From: Mariniphaga sp041687255
GTDB taxonomy: Bacteria; Bacteroidota; Bacteroidia; Bacteroidales; Prolixibacteraceae
Reading direction: 5' to 3'
Assembly (NCBI GenBank): GCA_041687255.1
Contig: JAWLCL010000011.1
Coordinates: forward strand, 62,001 to 126,000
Length of the DNA stretch: 64,000 nt
Positions 9,034 through 17,478 of this stretch are shown here, piece after piece. The position numbers were made by a program, and so were the translations under genes. The notes below the pieces were generated by a model, which was not told the DNA's origin, searched no databases, and worked only from the letters and a program-made list of their open reading frames with translations. Position 1 is the first letter of the stretch, and each line of letters starts with the position of its first letter.

Positions 9034-9894
9034 ATGAGTATCGACCGACGTAAATTTTTTAAAGCCATGGGCATAACCGGCCTGACCATAATGGGTCTTA
9101 AGGCTGCCGGTGCCTCAGATACCAATGAAGAAGAGACTGAATTTTACGGTGTTTTGTATGATTCAAGTATCTGTATCGGATGCCGGGCATGTGAAAAGGC
9201 TTGTGCAAAATCACACGATCTTCCTGTGCCGGAAGATGAGTTGGAAGCAGGTGTTCTAAGAAAAACCAGCGAAAAGCAACGTTGTGTAATGAACAGTTAC
9301 GAAACTTCGGAAGGTGAAGTTTATGTCAGAAACCAGTGTATGCATTGTAATGAGCCTGCCTGTGCGGCTGCCTGCCTTACCAATGCCATGCATAAAACCA
9401 AGGAGGGGCCGGTTATATGGCGTGAAGAAAAATGCATGGGATGCCGCTACTGTATGATTTCATGCCCTTTTGATGTGCCGAAATTCGAATACGCAAGCAT
9501 CAATCCTAAGATTCAGAAATGCGATATGTGCTACGACAGGATTGTTAATGGTGAGATACCTGTTTGTGTGGAAACTTGTGGTGATGCACTTTTTTTTGGC
9601 ACAAGGCGTGAACTGATTGCGGAAGCCCGTAAAAGAATTGCCGAATGGCCGGAGATGTATGTTGATAATATTCATGGTGAACACACTGCCGGTGGTACGG
9701 GGTATTTATATTTAGGGCCTGTACCTCCTAAAGAGCTGGGTTTTGATACCCGCATACAAGATTCATCGTACCCGGCTTTAACAAAAAGTTTCCTTTACAG
9801 TGTTCCGGCGGTTGATGTTTTGGTTCCCTCTGTACTTCTGGGAATTCATGCCGCTACCAGTAATAAACCATCAAAAAATGAAGATCATGACTAG
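9034..9894 (+). CDS. Tat-exported four-cluster ferredoxin subunit (HybA/HmcB/PsrB type)
   Basis: Product of 286 residues. The N-terminus SIDRRKFFKAMG is a twin-arginine signal, placing it outside the cytoplasmic membrane. Four cysteine groups follow: CIGCRACEKAC, CMHCNEPACAAAC, CMGCRYCMISC and CDMCYDRIVNGEIPVCVETC, enough for four [4Fe-4S] clusters, as in the electron-wire subunits of polysulfide reductase, Hmc and hydrogenase 2. It should pass electrons to or from the NrfD subunit encoded next. A hydrophobic segment near the C-terminus (VDVLVPSVLLGIHAAT) may anchor it. No molybdopterin or multiheme partner is encoded in the operon, which is unusual. Confidence 0.9.
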   Translation: MSIDRRKFFKAMGITGLTIMGLKAAGASDTNEEETEFYGVLYDSSICIGCRACEKACAKSHDLPVPEDELEAGVLRKTSEKQRCVMNSYETSEGEVYVRNQCMHCNEPACAAACLTNAMHKTKEGPVIWREEKCMGCRYCMISCPFDVPKFEYASINPKIQKCDMCYDRIVNGEIPVCVETCGDALFFGTRRELIAEARKRIAEWPEMYVDNIHGEHTAGGTGYLYLGPVPPKELGFDTRIQDSSYPALTKSFLYSVPAVDVLVPSVLLGIHAATSNKPSKNEDHD

Positions 9895-11116
9895 TCCGGC
9901 ATTTCCAATAACTAAGAACAAAAAAAGCAGATCCGTTTGGCGTTTTATACTCGCTGAATTGAAACCGAGGGGGAAGTGGCTTACCCCGTTTAACATCATA
10001 TCCATTCCTATAATTCTGACAGGCCTTGTATTGATTGCCATTCGTTTTGTTTATGGTTTGGGTGCAGTTTCCAACGTTTCACAGGAAATCCCCTGGGGAT
10101 TGTGGAAAGGATTCAACGTGGTTACCGGGGTAGCATTTGCCGGGGGGGCTTATGTACTTACTTTTATTGTTTATATTTTAAAGGTGGATAAATTTCATTC
10201 CATCATTCGGGTAACGGTATTGAACGGTTTTTTAGCCTATCTTTTTTATACCGGAGCGCTGGTGCTCGATTTAGGCAAACCATGGAATATATTTAACCCT
10301 ATAATAGGTAATAATTTTGGTGCCAACTCTGTGTTGTTTTTGGTTTCATGGCACTTCTTGCTCTATATCCTGGCTCAGTTGATGGAGTTTTCGCCTGCAA
10401 TTGCCGAATGGCTGGGCTCGAAACGTGCCCACCGGATATTGACGGGACTGACTGTGGGAGCCGTGATTTTTGGCATAACACTTTCTGTTTTGCACCAGGC
10501 CGGATTAGGAGCTCTCTTTTTAATGGCAAGAGAAAAGATTCATCCGTTGTGGTATTCCGAGTTCATTCCACTTATGTTTCTTATTTCCAGTGTTTTTGCC
10601 GGAATATCGATGATCATTTTTGAAGGTTCCATTAGTCAGCGGGTTTTCTTTGATCAAATGAATGAAAAAACCCGCAGGAAAAGAAAGGATATGCTCGACA
10701 GCCTTTCGCGGATATGTGCTTTCAGCATGTTTATTTACTTCTTCCTGCACATCCTGATATTTATTCACGGTCATCGGCTGGAATACCTTAATACCCCTAT
10801 GGGTTACTGGTTCCTTCTTGAAATGTTGGGCTTTGTGCTTATTCCCATGCTGTTGTTTATCCGCAGCTTTCAGACATCAAGCATTCTGTTGACCCGTATA
10901 GCTGCCGTCATTACCCTTTTGGGAATCATTCTGAACCGGCTTAACGTATCGATTATTGCCTTCCGCTGGGATGCCGCTGTAAAATATACACCCTCATGGA
11001 TGGAAATTGTGATAAGCATCAGCATCATTCTTATCCAGGTGTGGATATTCAGGTGGGTGATAAGCAGAATGCCGGTTTTTAAAGAATCCCCTTCATGGGC
11101 AAAAGCAAAACATTAA
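9878..11116 (+). CDS. NrfD/HybB-type quinone-interacting membrane subunit
   Basis: ATG at 9878 (or 9887) overlaps the end of the ferredoxin gene by 17 (or 8) bases, a sign of translational coupling; an earlier ATG at 9800 lies inside that gene and is less likely. The protein has about 412 residues and around ten hydrophobic helices, and begins its membrane part with the family's IPWGLWKGFNVVTGVAFAGG. NrfD-like subunits exchange electrons between menaquinone and the attached iron-sulfur protein and may move protons. Conserved-looking polar residues in the helices include Asp in LVLDLGKPWN and His in LHQAGLGALF. It is the core of the complex. Confidence 0.9.
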   Translation: MKIMTSPAFPITKNKKSRSVWRFILAELKPRGKWLTPFNIISIPIILTGLVLIAIRFVYGLGAVSNVSQEIPWGLWKGFNVVTGVAFAGGAYVLTFIVYILKVDKFHSIIRVTVLNGFLAYLFYTGALVLDLGKPWNIFNPIIGNNFGANSVLFLVSWHFLLYILAQLMEFSPAIAEWLGSKRAHRILTGLTVGAVIFGITLSVLHQAGLGALFLMAREKIHPLWYSEFIPLMFLISSVFAGISMIIFEGSISQRVFFDQMNEKTRRKRKDMLDSLSRICAFSMFIYFFLHILIFIHGHRLEYLNTPMGYWFLLEMLGFVLIPMLLFIRSFQTSSILLTRIAAVITLLGIILNRLNVSIIAFRWDAAVKYTPSWMEIVISISIILIQVWIFRWVISRMPVFKESPSWAKAKH

Positions 11117-11159
11117 CCAGTTGCCGCGATATATTACCGGTAACATAAAAAAACAAGTT

Positions 11160-11876
11160 ATGGAAGGATTTACATACAACAATATTTTTGAAACCAAGGC
11201 TCTTGAGTATTTGATAATTGTTTTCTTTTTTGCTTTGCTGGTGCCTTTCTGGATGATGATTAGCAAAAAGGCAAAGTCGAAAGAGCAGTTAAAAAAACAG
11301 CCCGGATTTTTAACAGTTGCAACTTTGAAGCTTCCCCAGGGCATATTTTTCAGCAGATATCATACCTGGGCACATCTGGAGAAAAATGGTGAAGCGAAAA
11401 TAGGCCTGAACGATTTGATTTTACACCTTACAGGCGATGTGTCGGTAGATTTGTACAAATCGACCGGCGAAATTATTGGTAAGGGAGAACCTATGGCTCG
11501 CATTCATTATAACGGGAATACCCTGGAACTGGCATCTCCTGTTACAGGAGAAGTGTGCAGCATCAATGAATTAATTTCTGACGAGCCGGCAGTGGTGCGC
11601 GATGACCCTTACCGCCATGGCTGGATGTACGCTTTGAAACCATCAAACTGGAAAACCGATACCGGCTCCTGTTTTTTGGCTGAGGATGCTACCGAATGGG
11701 CAAAAAATGAGTTAATACGGGTGAAGGATTTTCTTGCTGTATCGACTGCAAAAGCGATGCCCGGTCCTTCGGCTGTTGTAATGCAGGATGGAGGCGAACT
11801 GGTTGAGAAAGCGCTTGCCCATTTCCCTCAGGAGGTTTGGCAGGAGTTTCAGCAGAGATTTCTTTCTGAAGCTTAA
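11160..11876 (+). CDS. Membrane-anchored GcvH-like protein without lipoyl lysine
   Basis: ATG at 11160 gives 238 residues. One N-terminal helix (ALEYLIIVFFFALLVPFWMM) is followed by a lysine-rich segment, then an H-protein-like domain (YHTWAHLEKNGEAKIG, ELASPVTGEV, DPYRHGWMYALKPSNW). Its C-terminal extension is shared with the protein at 7294 (RVKDFLAVS, VVMQDGGEL, then a WxxFQ-type end). The segment aligning with the lipoyl site reads IHYNGNTLELASP, with no lysine, so it cannot carry lipoate in the usual way. It is last in the operon, 43 bases after the NrfD gene, and is followed by a terminator. It is probably a paralogous structural subunit. Confidence 0.82.
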   Translation: MEGFTYNNIFETKALEYLIIVFFFALLVPFWMMISKKAKSKEQLKKQPGFLTVATLKLPQGIFFSRYHTWAHLEKNGEAKIGLNDLILHLTGDVSVDLYKSTGEIIGKGEPMARIHYNGNTLELASPVTGEVCSINELISDEPAVVRDDPYRHGWMYALKPSNWKTDTGSCFLAEDATEWAKNELIRVKDFLAVSTAKAMPGPSAVVMQDGGELVEKALAHFPQEVWQEFQQRFLSEA

Positions 11877-11906
11877 GTTTACTTTTTAACATTCATGATT
11901 TGAACC

Positions 11907-11935
11907 AACGGCATGTTTTTTACATGCCGTTTTTC
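11907..11935 (+). terminator. Rho-independent terminator of the redox operon
   Basis: Ten-base stem AACGGCATGT / ACATGCCGTT with a TTTTT loop (11917-11921), followed directly by TTTT. It lies 31 bases after the last operon gene and separates the redox operon from the TauE gene. Confidence 0.85.
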
Positions 11936-12029
11936 ATTGAAGATAAAGTATAAAAGCAATTTTATGCTTATTCAGTAATGCCTGTTTTTAATAATTTGCC
12001 TAAAATTCCATGAACCATTAAATTATAGA

Positions 12030-12047
12030 AATGTTTTGTTAAACATT
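12030..12047. promoter_or_regulatory. Inverted repeat before the TauE gene, possible operator
   Basis: Perfect dyad AATGTTT-TGTT-AAACATT, ending 77 bases before the start of the exporter gene. Its size fits the binding site of a dimeric regulator. No regulator gene lies next to it. Confidence 0.3.
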
Positions 12048-12124
12048 AGGTGCAGGAAATTGAATCAAGATTATAGCCGGATGCTCATTTGAAAAATTAA
12101 TCCTATATTTAGTTTAATTATTAG

Positions 12125-12949
12125 ATGGTTACAGAGAAACAGATCGTTATGATATTTCACTCTTCTTTTGAAAATAGTTATCTCTGGTTGCCGCTTATTG
12201 GTTTTACCATAGGATTTTTTGCTTCCGTAATCGGCAGTGGAGGAGGTTTTTTTTTCCTGCCGGCACTTATTCTGATATATAATGTTCCTACCCAGACTGC
12301 TGTTGCAACCTCTCTTGCTGCCACTTTACCAATTTGCATTGTAGGGTCAATCGGGCATTTTCGGAGCAATCACATACATGTTAAGATAGGAGGGATATTT
12401 GCTCTTGCAGGAATTTTGGGAGCAGTTGCAGGTGCAGGATTTTCAAACTTGTTAACATCCGGGCAATTAAAGACTGGTTTTGGAATATATTCCATGTTAA
12501 TTGCCCTTCAGATACTGATAAGCTATTGGCGTCTTCAGAACTTCCGAAAAAAGGGAGTCGAGGTGCCGGAAATGAGCGGGAGAAAAAGGAACCGGAAAGG
12601 ATCGTACTATGGCTTTATGGCCGGAGTTGTAACAGGAACCTTTGGAACCAGCGGAGCCGCGCCTGTATTGGCGGGCCTCCTGTCAATGAACATTCCTCTG
12701 AAGGTGGTAGCCGGCACATCACTGATGATAATTACAGTTACCACATTTTCGGCCCTTAGTACCCATTTCCTGATTGGAAAAATGGACCTGACACTGGTGT
12801 GGTTCCTTACTTCGGGCGCTGTAATAGGCGCTTTTACCGGGCCTCGGTTTTTGGCTGGAATAAAAACCGACAAGGCTGAGTCTCCTGCCCGTTTGTGGTA
12901 TGCCGTGGTTTTATTAATTTTTGGAACTTTACTGATAGTTGCTAACTGA
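12125..12949 (+). CDS. TauE/SafE family anion exporter
   Basis: Product of 274 residues with about eight hydrophobic helices in two related halves. Each half has the glycine-rich family motif: IGSGGGFFFLPAL in the first and GTFGTSGAAPVLAG in the second. TauE/SafE proteins export sulfite, sulfoacetate and similar organic anions. The substrate here is unknown. Its place just after the redox operon allows a link to sulfur-compound handling, but a terminator and a possible operator lie between, so it is a separate transcript. The gap to the next gene is only 17 bases, suggesting that it leads the CDP-lipid genes. Confidence 0.85.
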   Translation: MVTEKQIVMIFHSSFENSYLWLPLIGFTIGFFASVIGSGGGFFFLPALILIYNVPTQTAVATSLAATLPICIVGSIGHFRSNHIHVKIGGIFALAGILGAVAGAGFSNLLTSGQLKTGFGIYSMLIALQILISYWRLQNFRKKGVEVPEMSGRKRNRKGSYYGFMAGVVTGTFGTSGAAPVLAGLLSMNIPLKVVAGTSLMIITVTTFSALSTHFLIGKMDLTLVWFLTSGAVIGAFTGPRFLAGIKTDKAESPARLWYAVVLLIFGTLLIVAN

Positions 12950-12966
12950 ATTAATGAGCATGTAAA

Positions 12967-13695
12967 ATGATTTGGACCATCTATTTTGTTATTCTGGCTT
13001 ACTTTATTTTAGGTTTTATTGGATTCTTTTTTATAAACCGGAAAAAAGAAAAAAAAGAAGCCCAAAAAAGCTGGTTAAAATTCATTACTTACTTTTTCAT
13101 AATTCACCTGTTGTTCTTCAGCATTGCTTTTATGCCAGCTCTTTTCAGGATAATTTCAGTCGTGATTATTGCTGTTGGCTTCTATGAATTGTTCAGCATC
13201 CATAGTAAGGCAGGGTATCTTAAAAAACCATTCTTTATGTTGTCGGCAGTTATATTCAGTTTTCTGGCAATTGGTTTTTATTTCTTTACCGGACTCAATT
13301 CAGGGCTGATACTTTATTCGTTTCTGATATTATCCATTTTCGACAGTTTCAGTCAGATTTCCGGTCAATTATGGGGGCGAACCAAACTTCTGCCAAAAAT
13401 TAGTCCTCATAAAACTTTGGAAGGATTAGCGGGCGGAGCTGTTGTTGCAGTTTTAAGTTCTTATTTGTTAAATGATTTGGTTGGAGATACTTTTTTGGGA
13501 CCGGTTGTTCTTGCCTTTGGCATTACAGTTTTTGCTTTCCTTGGAGATATAACAGCTTCATACTACAAGAGAAAATATAATGCAAAGGATTTTAGCAGGC
13601 TGTTGCCGGGGCATGGAGGTTTTCTTGACCGTTTCGACAGCCTTATAGCAGTTGGGGCATTTGTTGTAGTTGGCGATTTTGTATTCAGAATTTAA
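12967..13695 (+). CDS. Phosphatidate cytidylyltransferase-like protein (CdsA family)
   Basis: Product of 242 residues with seven to eight hydrophobic segments. The C-terminal half has the CDP-diacylglycerol synthase signature: SYYKRKYNAKDFSRLLPGHG continuing into GFLDRFD, with the paired aspartates that bind Mg-CTP. ISPHKTLEG is a second family motif. It should activate a lipid phosphate with CTP. It is slightly short for a housekeeping CdsA (about 270-285), and with a dolichol-kinase-like gene next to it may act on a lipid other than phosphatidate. Confidence 0.85.
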   Translation: MIWTIYFVILAYFILGFIGFFFINRKKEKKEAQKSWLKFITYFFIIHLLFFSIAFMPALFRIISVVIIAVGFYELFSIHSKAGYLKKPFFMLSAVIFSFLAIGFYFFTGLNSGLILYSFLILSIFDSFSQISGQLWGRTKLLPKISPHKTLEGLAGGAVVAVLSSYLLNDLVGDTFLGPVVLAFGITVFAFLGDITASYYKRKYNAKDFSRLLPGHGGFLDRFDSLIAVGAFVVVGDFVFRI

Positions 13696-13730
13696 AAAAT
13701 AAACACAAATGAGTAAAAGCATTAAATGAA

Positions 13731-14405
13731 ATGGGAAATCAAATAGCGCTTACTTTCATATTTTTAGTTGCAATAATTTTGTTGCTGGTATTTACAGAGC
13801 TTATTTACCGGCGGCTTGGGTTAAAAGGAGAGGTAACAAGAAAAATAGCTCATTTTACCGCCACGCTTTCAACGGTAACTTTTCCGTATCTCTTCACCGA
13901 TCATTGGTATGTACTGGGATTGGCATCCTTCTTTTTTATAGTGCTGTATATTAGCCGGCATGGTACACAACTCAAGTCGATACACGACATTACCAGGAAA
14001 TCAATAGGAAGTTATCTTCTTCCAATTTCTATTTATGTTACCTTTTTAGTCTCACTCAAAGTTGACAGTACGTTTTATTTTATCCTGCCTATACTAATAC
14101 TTGCCATTAGTGATCCGGCTGCCGGAATAATGGGGATAAATATGAAAATTTACAATCACCGGATTCGCATCTTTGGATATAAGCTGAACAAAACCATTCT
14201 GGGGTCCACAACTTTCTTTGTGTCCAGCTTTATTATTAGCATCATAGCACTCTATTTCAACCGGATGGTTTTCGATTTAAAAACCTTTTGGCTTGCAATG
14301 GGAATTGCTGCTTTAAGTACTTTGGTTGAAATGTTTAGCTGGAAAGGCAGCGATAACCTGTTTATTCCATTAAGCGTTATTCTGATGCTGGTTTTGTTTC
14401 TTTAA
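13731..14405 (+). CDS. Dolichol/phytol kinase-like membrane protein
   Basis: Product of 224 residues, mostly membrane helices. Motifs match the dolichol kinase/phytol kinase/bacterial DGK-like superfamily: GEVTRKIAHF near residue 35, ISDPAAGIMG mid-protein, NKTILGST, and the C-terminal WKGSDNLFIPL. Members use CTP or ATP to phosphorylate isoprenoid alcohols or diacylglycerol. It sits between a CTP-transferase and a CDP-alcohol phosphatidyltransferase with gaps of 35 and 49 bases, so the three probably prepare and transfer one lipid head group. The acceptor lipid cannot be named. Confidence 0.78.
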   Translation: MGNQIALTFIFLVAIILLLVFTELIYRRLGLKGEVTRKIAHFTATLSTVTFPYLFTDHWYVLGLASFFFIVLYISRHGTQLKSIHDITRKSIGSYLLPISIYVTFLVSLKVDSTFYFILPILILAISDPAAGIMGINMKIYNHRIRIFGYKLNKTILGSTTFFVSSFIISIIALYFNRMVFDLKTFWLAMGIAALSTLVEMFSWKGSDNLFIPLSVILMLVLFL

Positions 14406-14454
14406 AGTGAATCGTAATTTTATGGTGCAGGCAAGTAAAAAATAAACTGAAAAA

Positions 14455-15042
14455 ATGAAAGTATTAGTAAAGGGTGAAAATATAATAAATGTACCTAACC
14501 TGATTAGTTTTTACCGTCTTGTAATGTTTCCGGTAATTTTGTTTCTTGCCCTTGCAGGAAACGAAAAATGGTTTGTAACATTATTGGTTATTAGTTTGGT
14601 AAGTGATATATTGGATGGAAGTATTGCCCGTTATTTTAATCTGCGCACAAAATTTGGTGCGGCACTTGACAATACAGCTGATATTGGCACCTATATTCTT
14701 GCTTTGCTTGGAGTTTTCCTTTTCCGTTGGGAGGAAATCCGGCCTCATGCCTGGTTCCTTTACCTTTTTCTGGCTGTTTTCGTGTTAAGTTATATTGTTT
14801 CTTTTATCCGTTTTGGTAAAATTCCGGGGCTTCATATATATTCAGCTGTAACGGCAGGCTATATTCAAGGCATTTTCTTTTTTGTATTATTTGTTTGGGG
14901 GTTTTATGAATGGATGTTTTACCTGGCCATTGGCTGGGGAATTGTAGCCTATACGGAAAAAATATTCGTCCTTTTGCGTCTCGATGATATAAAGTTTGAT
15001 GTCAAAGGGCTTTACTGGCTGATGAAAAGCAAGGGTAAATAA
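14455..15042 (+). CDS. CDP-alcohol phosphatidyltransferase family protein
   Basis: Product of 195 residues with about six helices. It has every residue of the family signature D-x2-DG-x2-AR-x8-G-x3-D-x3-D in SDILDGSIARYFNLRTKFG and the following AALDNTAD. The enzyme displaces CMP from a CDP-lipid by an alcohol or phosphorylated alcohol (PgsA and PssA are examples). The alcohol is not predictable. Last gene of the lipid operon, converging on the PP-loop gene. Confidence 0.87.
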   Translation: MKVLVKGENIINVPNLISFYRLVMFPVILFLALAGNEKWFVTLLVISLVSDILDGSIARYFNLRTKFGAALDNTADIGTYILALLGVFLFRWEEIRPHAWFLYLFLAVFVLSYIVSFIRFGKIPGLHIYSAVTAGYIQGIFFFVLFVWGFYEWMFYLAIGWGIVAYTEKIFVLLRLDDIKFDVKGLYWLMKSKGK

Positions 15043-15158
15043 ATACCACCCGGGTTCGCTGCTTCACATTCAAATGGAAGTTGAATAACTTTTATAAGTA
15101 TTTATGAATTTTAAAAACTTGTATTCCAGTATTATAATGTAGTATTTATAACGAATTG

Positions 15159-16010
15159 TTAGCTGAAGCCGGCTATTAATCTTTGAATTTTTAGAGCTTT
15201 ATTGTACCACCATTTATCTCCATACTTTAAATAATACTTATATCTTTTTAATCCCTGAGGCGGAATTCTGAAAGCCAGTCCTTCTTCTATAACTGATTTA
15301 CAGGGATTACAAACACCGCAAGGTTCCTCTTTAAATGGCGAATGGCAAAACCAGGTTTTAGTCATCGTATCTTCAAAGCCTAATCGTTTGAATTCCTCCA
15401 CCATCTGCAATTTGGTAATTGTAAAAAGGGGATAGGGTAAGCGGTAGTTTTTAAAAACTCTGTAAAAATCAGGATCTGAATTATTTTCATCAATAATGTA
15501 ATGGCTTAATGCTTTGTCTTTAACTTTTAAAACCCTGCCATTTGCCAGAATACATTTGTAAGCTTTACTTGTATCGCTTTTTTCCAGGCACAATTCAAGA
15601 CCGGGAACCATCTTTGCAAAACGACCGAGCCAGTCGTACTGGCTTCCCAGTAAATTTTTTTTATACAATTTGTTGTAAGATTCTGTCAGCAATTTATCAG
15701 GTTCGATATCCGAGGTTTTATATATGATTAATGGATGAACGACACACTTTGTTTCAGGGTGGTTTACAATATCCTTTGTAATAGCAGATATTGCCTTTAA
15801 CTCCAATTCTTCCGATTTGCGTTCATCGGTAACATAATACGGCTGGATATCAACCTTTAACCTTGAGAGCTGCACCATTCGAAAAGTAGAATCAAAACCA
15901 CCGGTCCATAAGATTTTTACTTTTTGCCTTGTTTCTGCTTTTTTTTGGGATGTTTTTTTAAAAACGGGAGCCTCACTGATAAGCAGGCTGTTTTTATTAA
16001 GAATGTTCAT
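15159..16010 (-). CDS. PP-loop ATPase related to QueC (7-cyano-7-deazaguanine synthase-like)
   Basis: Product of 283 residues. An N-terminal adenylation loop, ILWTGGFDSTFR (about 33-44), is a variant of the SGGxDS PP-loop. A cysteine cluster CHSPFKEEPCGVCNPCKS (about 222-239) corresponds to the zinc site of QueC. QueC turns 7-carboxy-7-deazaguanine into preQ0 through an adenylated intermediate. The protein is longer than QueC (about 220-230) and no other queuosine gene is near, so it could serve another amide or nitrile chemistry. Its codons and flanks look more AT rich than the neighbours, which may mean transfer. Confidence 0.8.
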   Translation of the reverse strand: MNILNKNSLLISEAPVFKKTSQKKAETRQKVKILWTGGFDSTFRMVQLSRLKVDIQPYYVTDERKSEELELKAISAITKDIVNHPETKCVVHPLIIYKTSDIEPDKLLTESYNKLYKKNLLGSQYDWLGRFAKMVPGLELCLEKSDTSKAYKCILANGRVLKVKDKALSHYIIDENNSDPDFYRVFKNYRLPYPLFTITKLQMVEEFKRLGFEDTMTKTWFCHSPFKEEPCGVCNPCKSVIEEGLAFRIPPQGLKRYKYYLKYGDKWWYNKALKIQRLIAGFS

Positions 16011-16427
16011 TTTGATACCGTTTGAGATGCAACTTGATTAAATTTGGTTATTGTAAACTACAAGTTAATCAAACTTTTATAAAAAAGAAAATTAAAAACT
16101 AACTTTTTCAACTTCCTTGCCCCGGGTAAAACAGATAAATAGAATTAAATCAATTCTGAAATTATACGACGAACGTTAACCGGAAAGTATTGTTGGGAAG
16201 TATGTTTAATGAAAATTCATATGCTTTAAATAAATGAGAATGGAAATACTTCTTTAGTTCATGCAATGATATATTCATATTTTGAACTTCTAAAAAGATG
16301 ATTTTTAGGCAAAAAATTATAAAAATCATTAACTTTCTGTTTCTAAATAACCGTTTTGTATTATTTTCAGCCTCTCTAATCAAATAGGAATTTGTTAAAG
16401 GTAAATTTAAAACGATAATTAATAATT
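16011..16427. other. Divergent intergenic region, AT rich
   Basis: 417 bases between divergently transcribed genes, so it must hold two promoters; none matches the TAnnTTTG consensus exactly. A 73-codon opening on the minus strand (16162-16383) has an ordinary AT-rich composition and no recognisable features. Confidence 0.5.
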
Positions 16428-17345
16428 ATGAAAACTTCACAAAACAGAAGGGAATTCTTAAGGCTTTCAGCAGTTGGTGCCTTGGGAATGATGGCATTTA
16501 GCCCTTTGGCTTGTAAATCGGTTACTGCCACCGACAGGAAAAGCTATGGGGTAGGATTGCAGCTATACACCATCCGTGATGCAATGGATGCCGATGTACA
16601 AGGATCGCTTAAGAAAATATCTGACCTCGGATATAAAAATCTTGAGCTGGCAAGCTATTCCAATGGAAAATTCTATGGTTTCTCGCCGGTTGAATTTAAG
16701 AAGATGGTGAACGACCTGGGAATGGAAATCATCAGCAGCCATACACAGGTGGAAGCAGCGGGTATAACCCTCGACAATGCCAAGAAAATGGCCGATGACC
16801 ATGCTGAGCTGGGAGTGCAGTACTGCGTGCAGCCTTGGGTAAATGAAGAAGACCGGAACATCGAAACTTATAAGAAAATGATTGCCGACTGGAACGAAGT
16901 TGGTCGTATCATGAAAGATGTTGGCATTCAGTTTGGTTACCACAATCACAATTTTGAATTCGAAAATATTAATGGTGTTGTTCCTTATTACGACATTTTT
17001 ATGCCGGAAATGGATAAGGATTTAATTACCATGGAAATTGATTTGTTTTGGGTATCAAAAGCAGGACAAGACCCTGTGGAAATGTTTAACAAATACCCGG
17101 GAAGATTCCAGCTTTTTCATATGAAAGATATGGCCGAAAACCAGGAACCGTATTTCGAAGTAATTAAAGACGATATAACTGCTGTTGGTGAGGGAGTTAT
17201 TGACTTTAAACGAATTCTGGAAGCGAAAGAAGTGGCAGGCATGAAATACATGTTTGTTGAGGATGACAACCAGGGTAATGGAAAACCATTCGAAGCCCTA
17301 GAGACCAGCATCAATAATCTGACAACAGATATTTTAAAGGCATAG
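16428..17345 (+). CDS. Exported sugar phosphate isomerase/epimerase-like protein
   Basis: Product of 305 residues. The N-terminus (SQNRREFLRLSAVG) is a twin-arginine signal ending in a lipobox (SPLAC), so a membrane-anchored lipoprotein is expected. The rest is a xylose isomerase-like TIM barrel (GLQLYTIRD, DLGYKNLELASY, GYHNHNFEFE, LFHMKDM), with the His and Glu residues that hold a divalent metal in this superfamily. Exported members occur widely in Bacteroidota next to oxidoreductases and cytochromes, where a role in 3-keto-sugar metabolism is suspected. The convergent lipoprotein cytochrome c next door fits that idea. Confidence 0.85.
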   Translation: MKTSQNRREFLRLSAVGALGMMAFSPLACKSVTATDRKSYGVGLQLYTIRDAMDADVQGSLKKISDLGYKNLELASYSNGKFYGFSPVEFKKMVNDLGMEIISSHTQVEAAGITLDNAKKMADDHAELGVQYCVQPWVNEEDRNIETYKKMIADWNEVGRIMKDVGIQFGYHNHNFEFENINGVVPYYDIFMPEMDKDLITMEIDLFWVSKAGQDPVEMFNKYPGRFQLFHMKDMAENQEPYFEVIKDDITAVGEGVIDFKRILEAKEVAGMKYMFVEDDNQGNGKPFEALETSINNLTTDILKA

Positions 17346-17370
17346 GCAAGTTATTCTTGACTTAAAAAAT

Positions 17371-17410
17371 GAAGGGTTATTAACCGGTTGGTTATTAGCC
17401 CTTCTTTTAT
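17371..17410. terminator. Bidirectional terminator
   Basis: Stem GAAGGGTTATTAACC (17371-17385) with GGTTATTAGCCCTTC (17390-17404), 13 of 15 positions paired, GGTT loop. T-rich runs follow on both strands. It serves the convergent isomerase and cytochrome genes. Confidence 0.75.
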
Positions 17411-17478
17411 TACAGTAGGTTTGCTCCCGGTAATTATTTATTGATTCCTGATCTTTGTAAAAGTTATAATGCCTATCA

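Noticed and set aside
9800..9877. Longer start for the NrfD protein
   Set aside because: The extension lies inside the ferredoxin gene and adds residues not seen in NrfD proteins.
16162..16383. 73-codon open frame on the minus strand in the divergent gap
   Set aside because: Composition follows the AT-rich background, there is no ribosome site or motif, and it overlaps the expected promoters.
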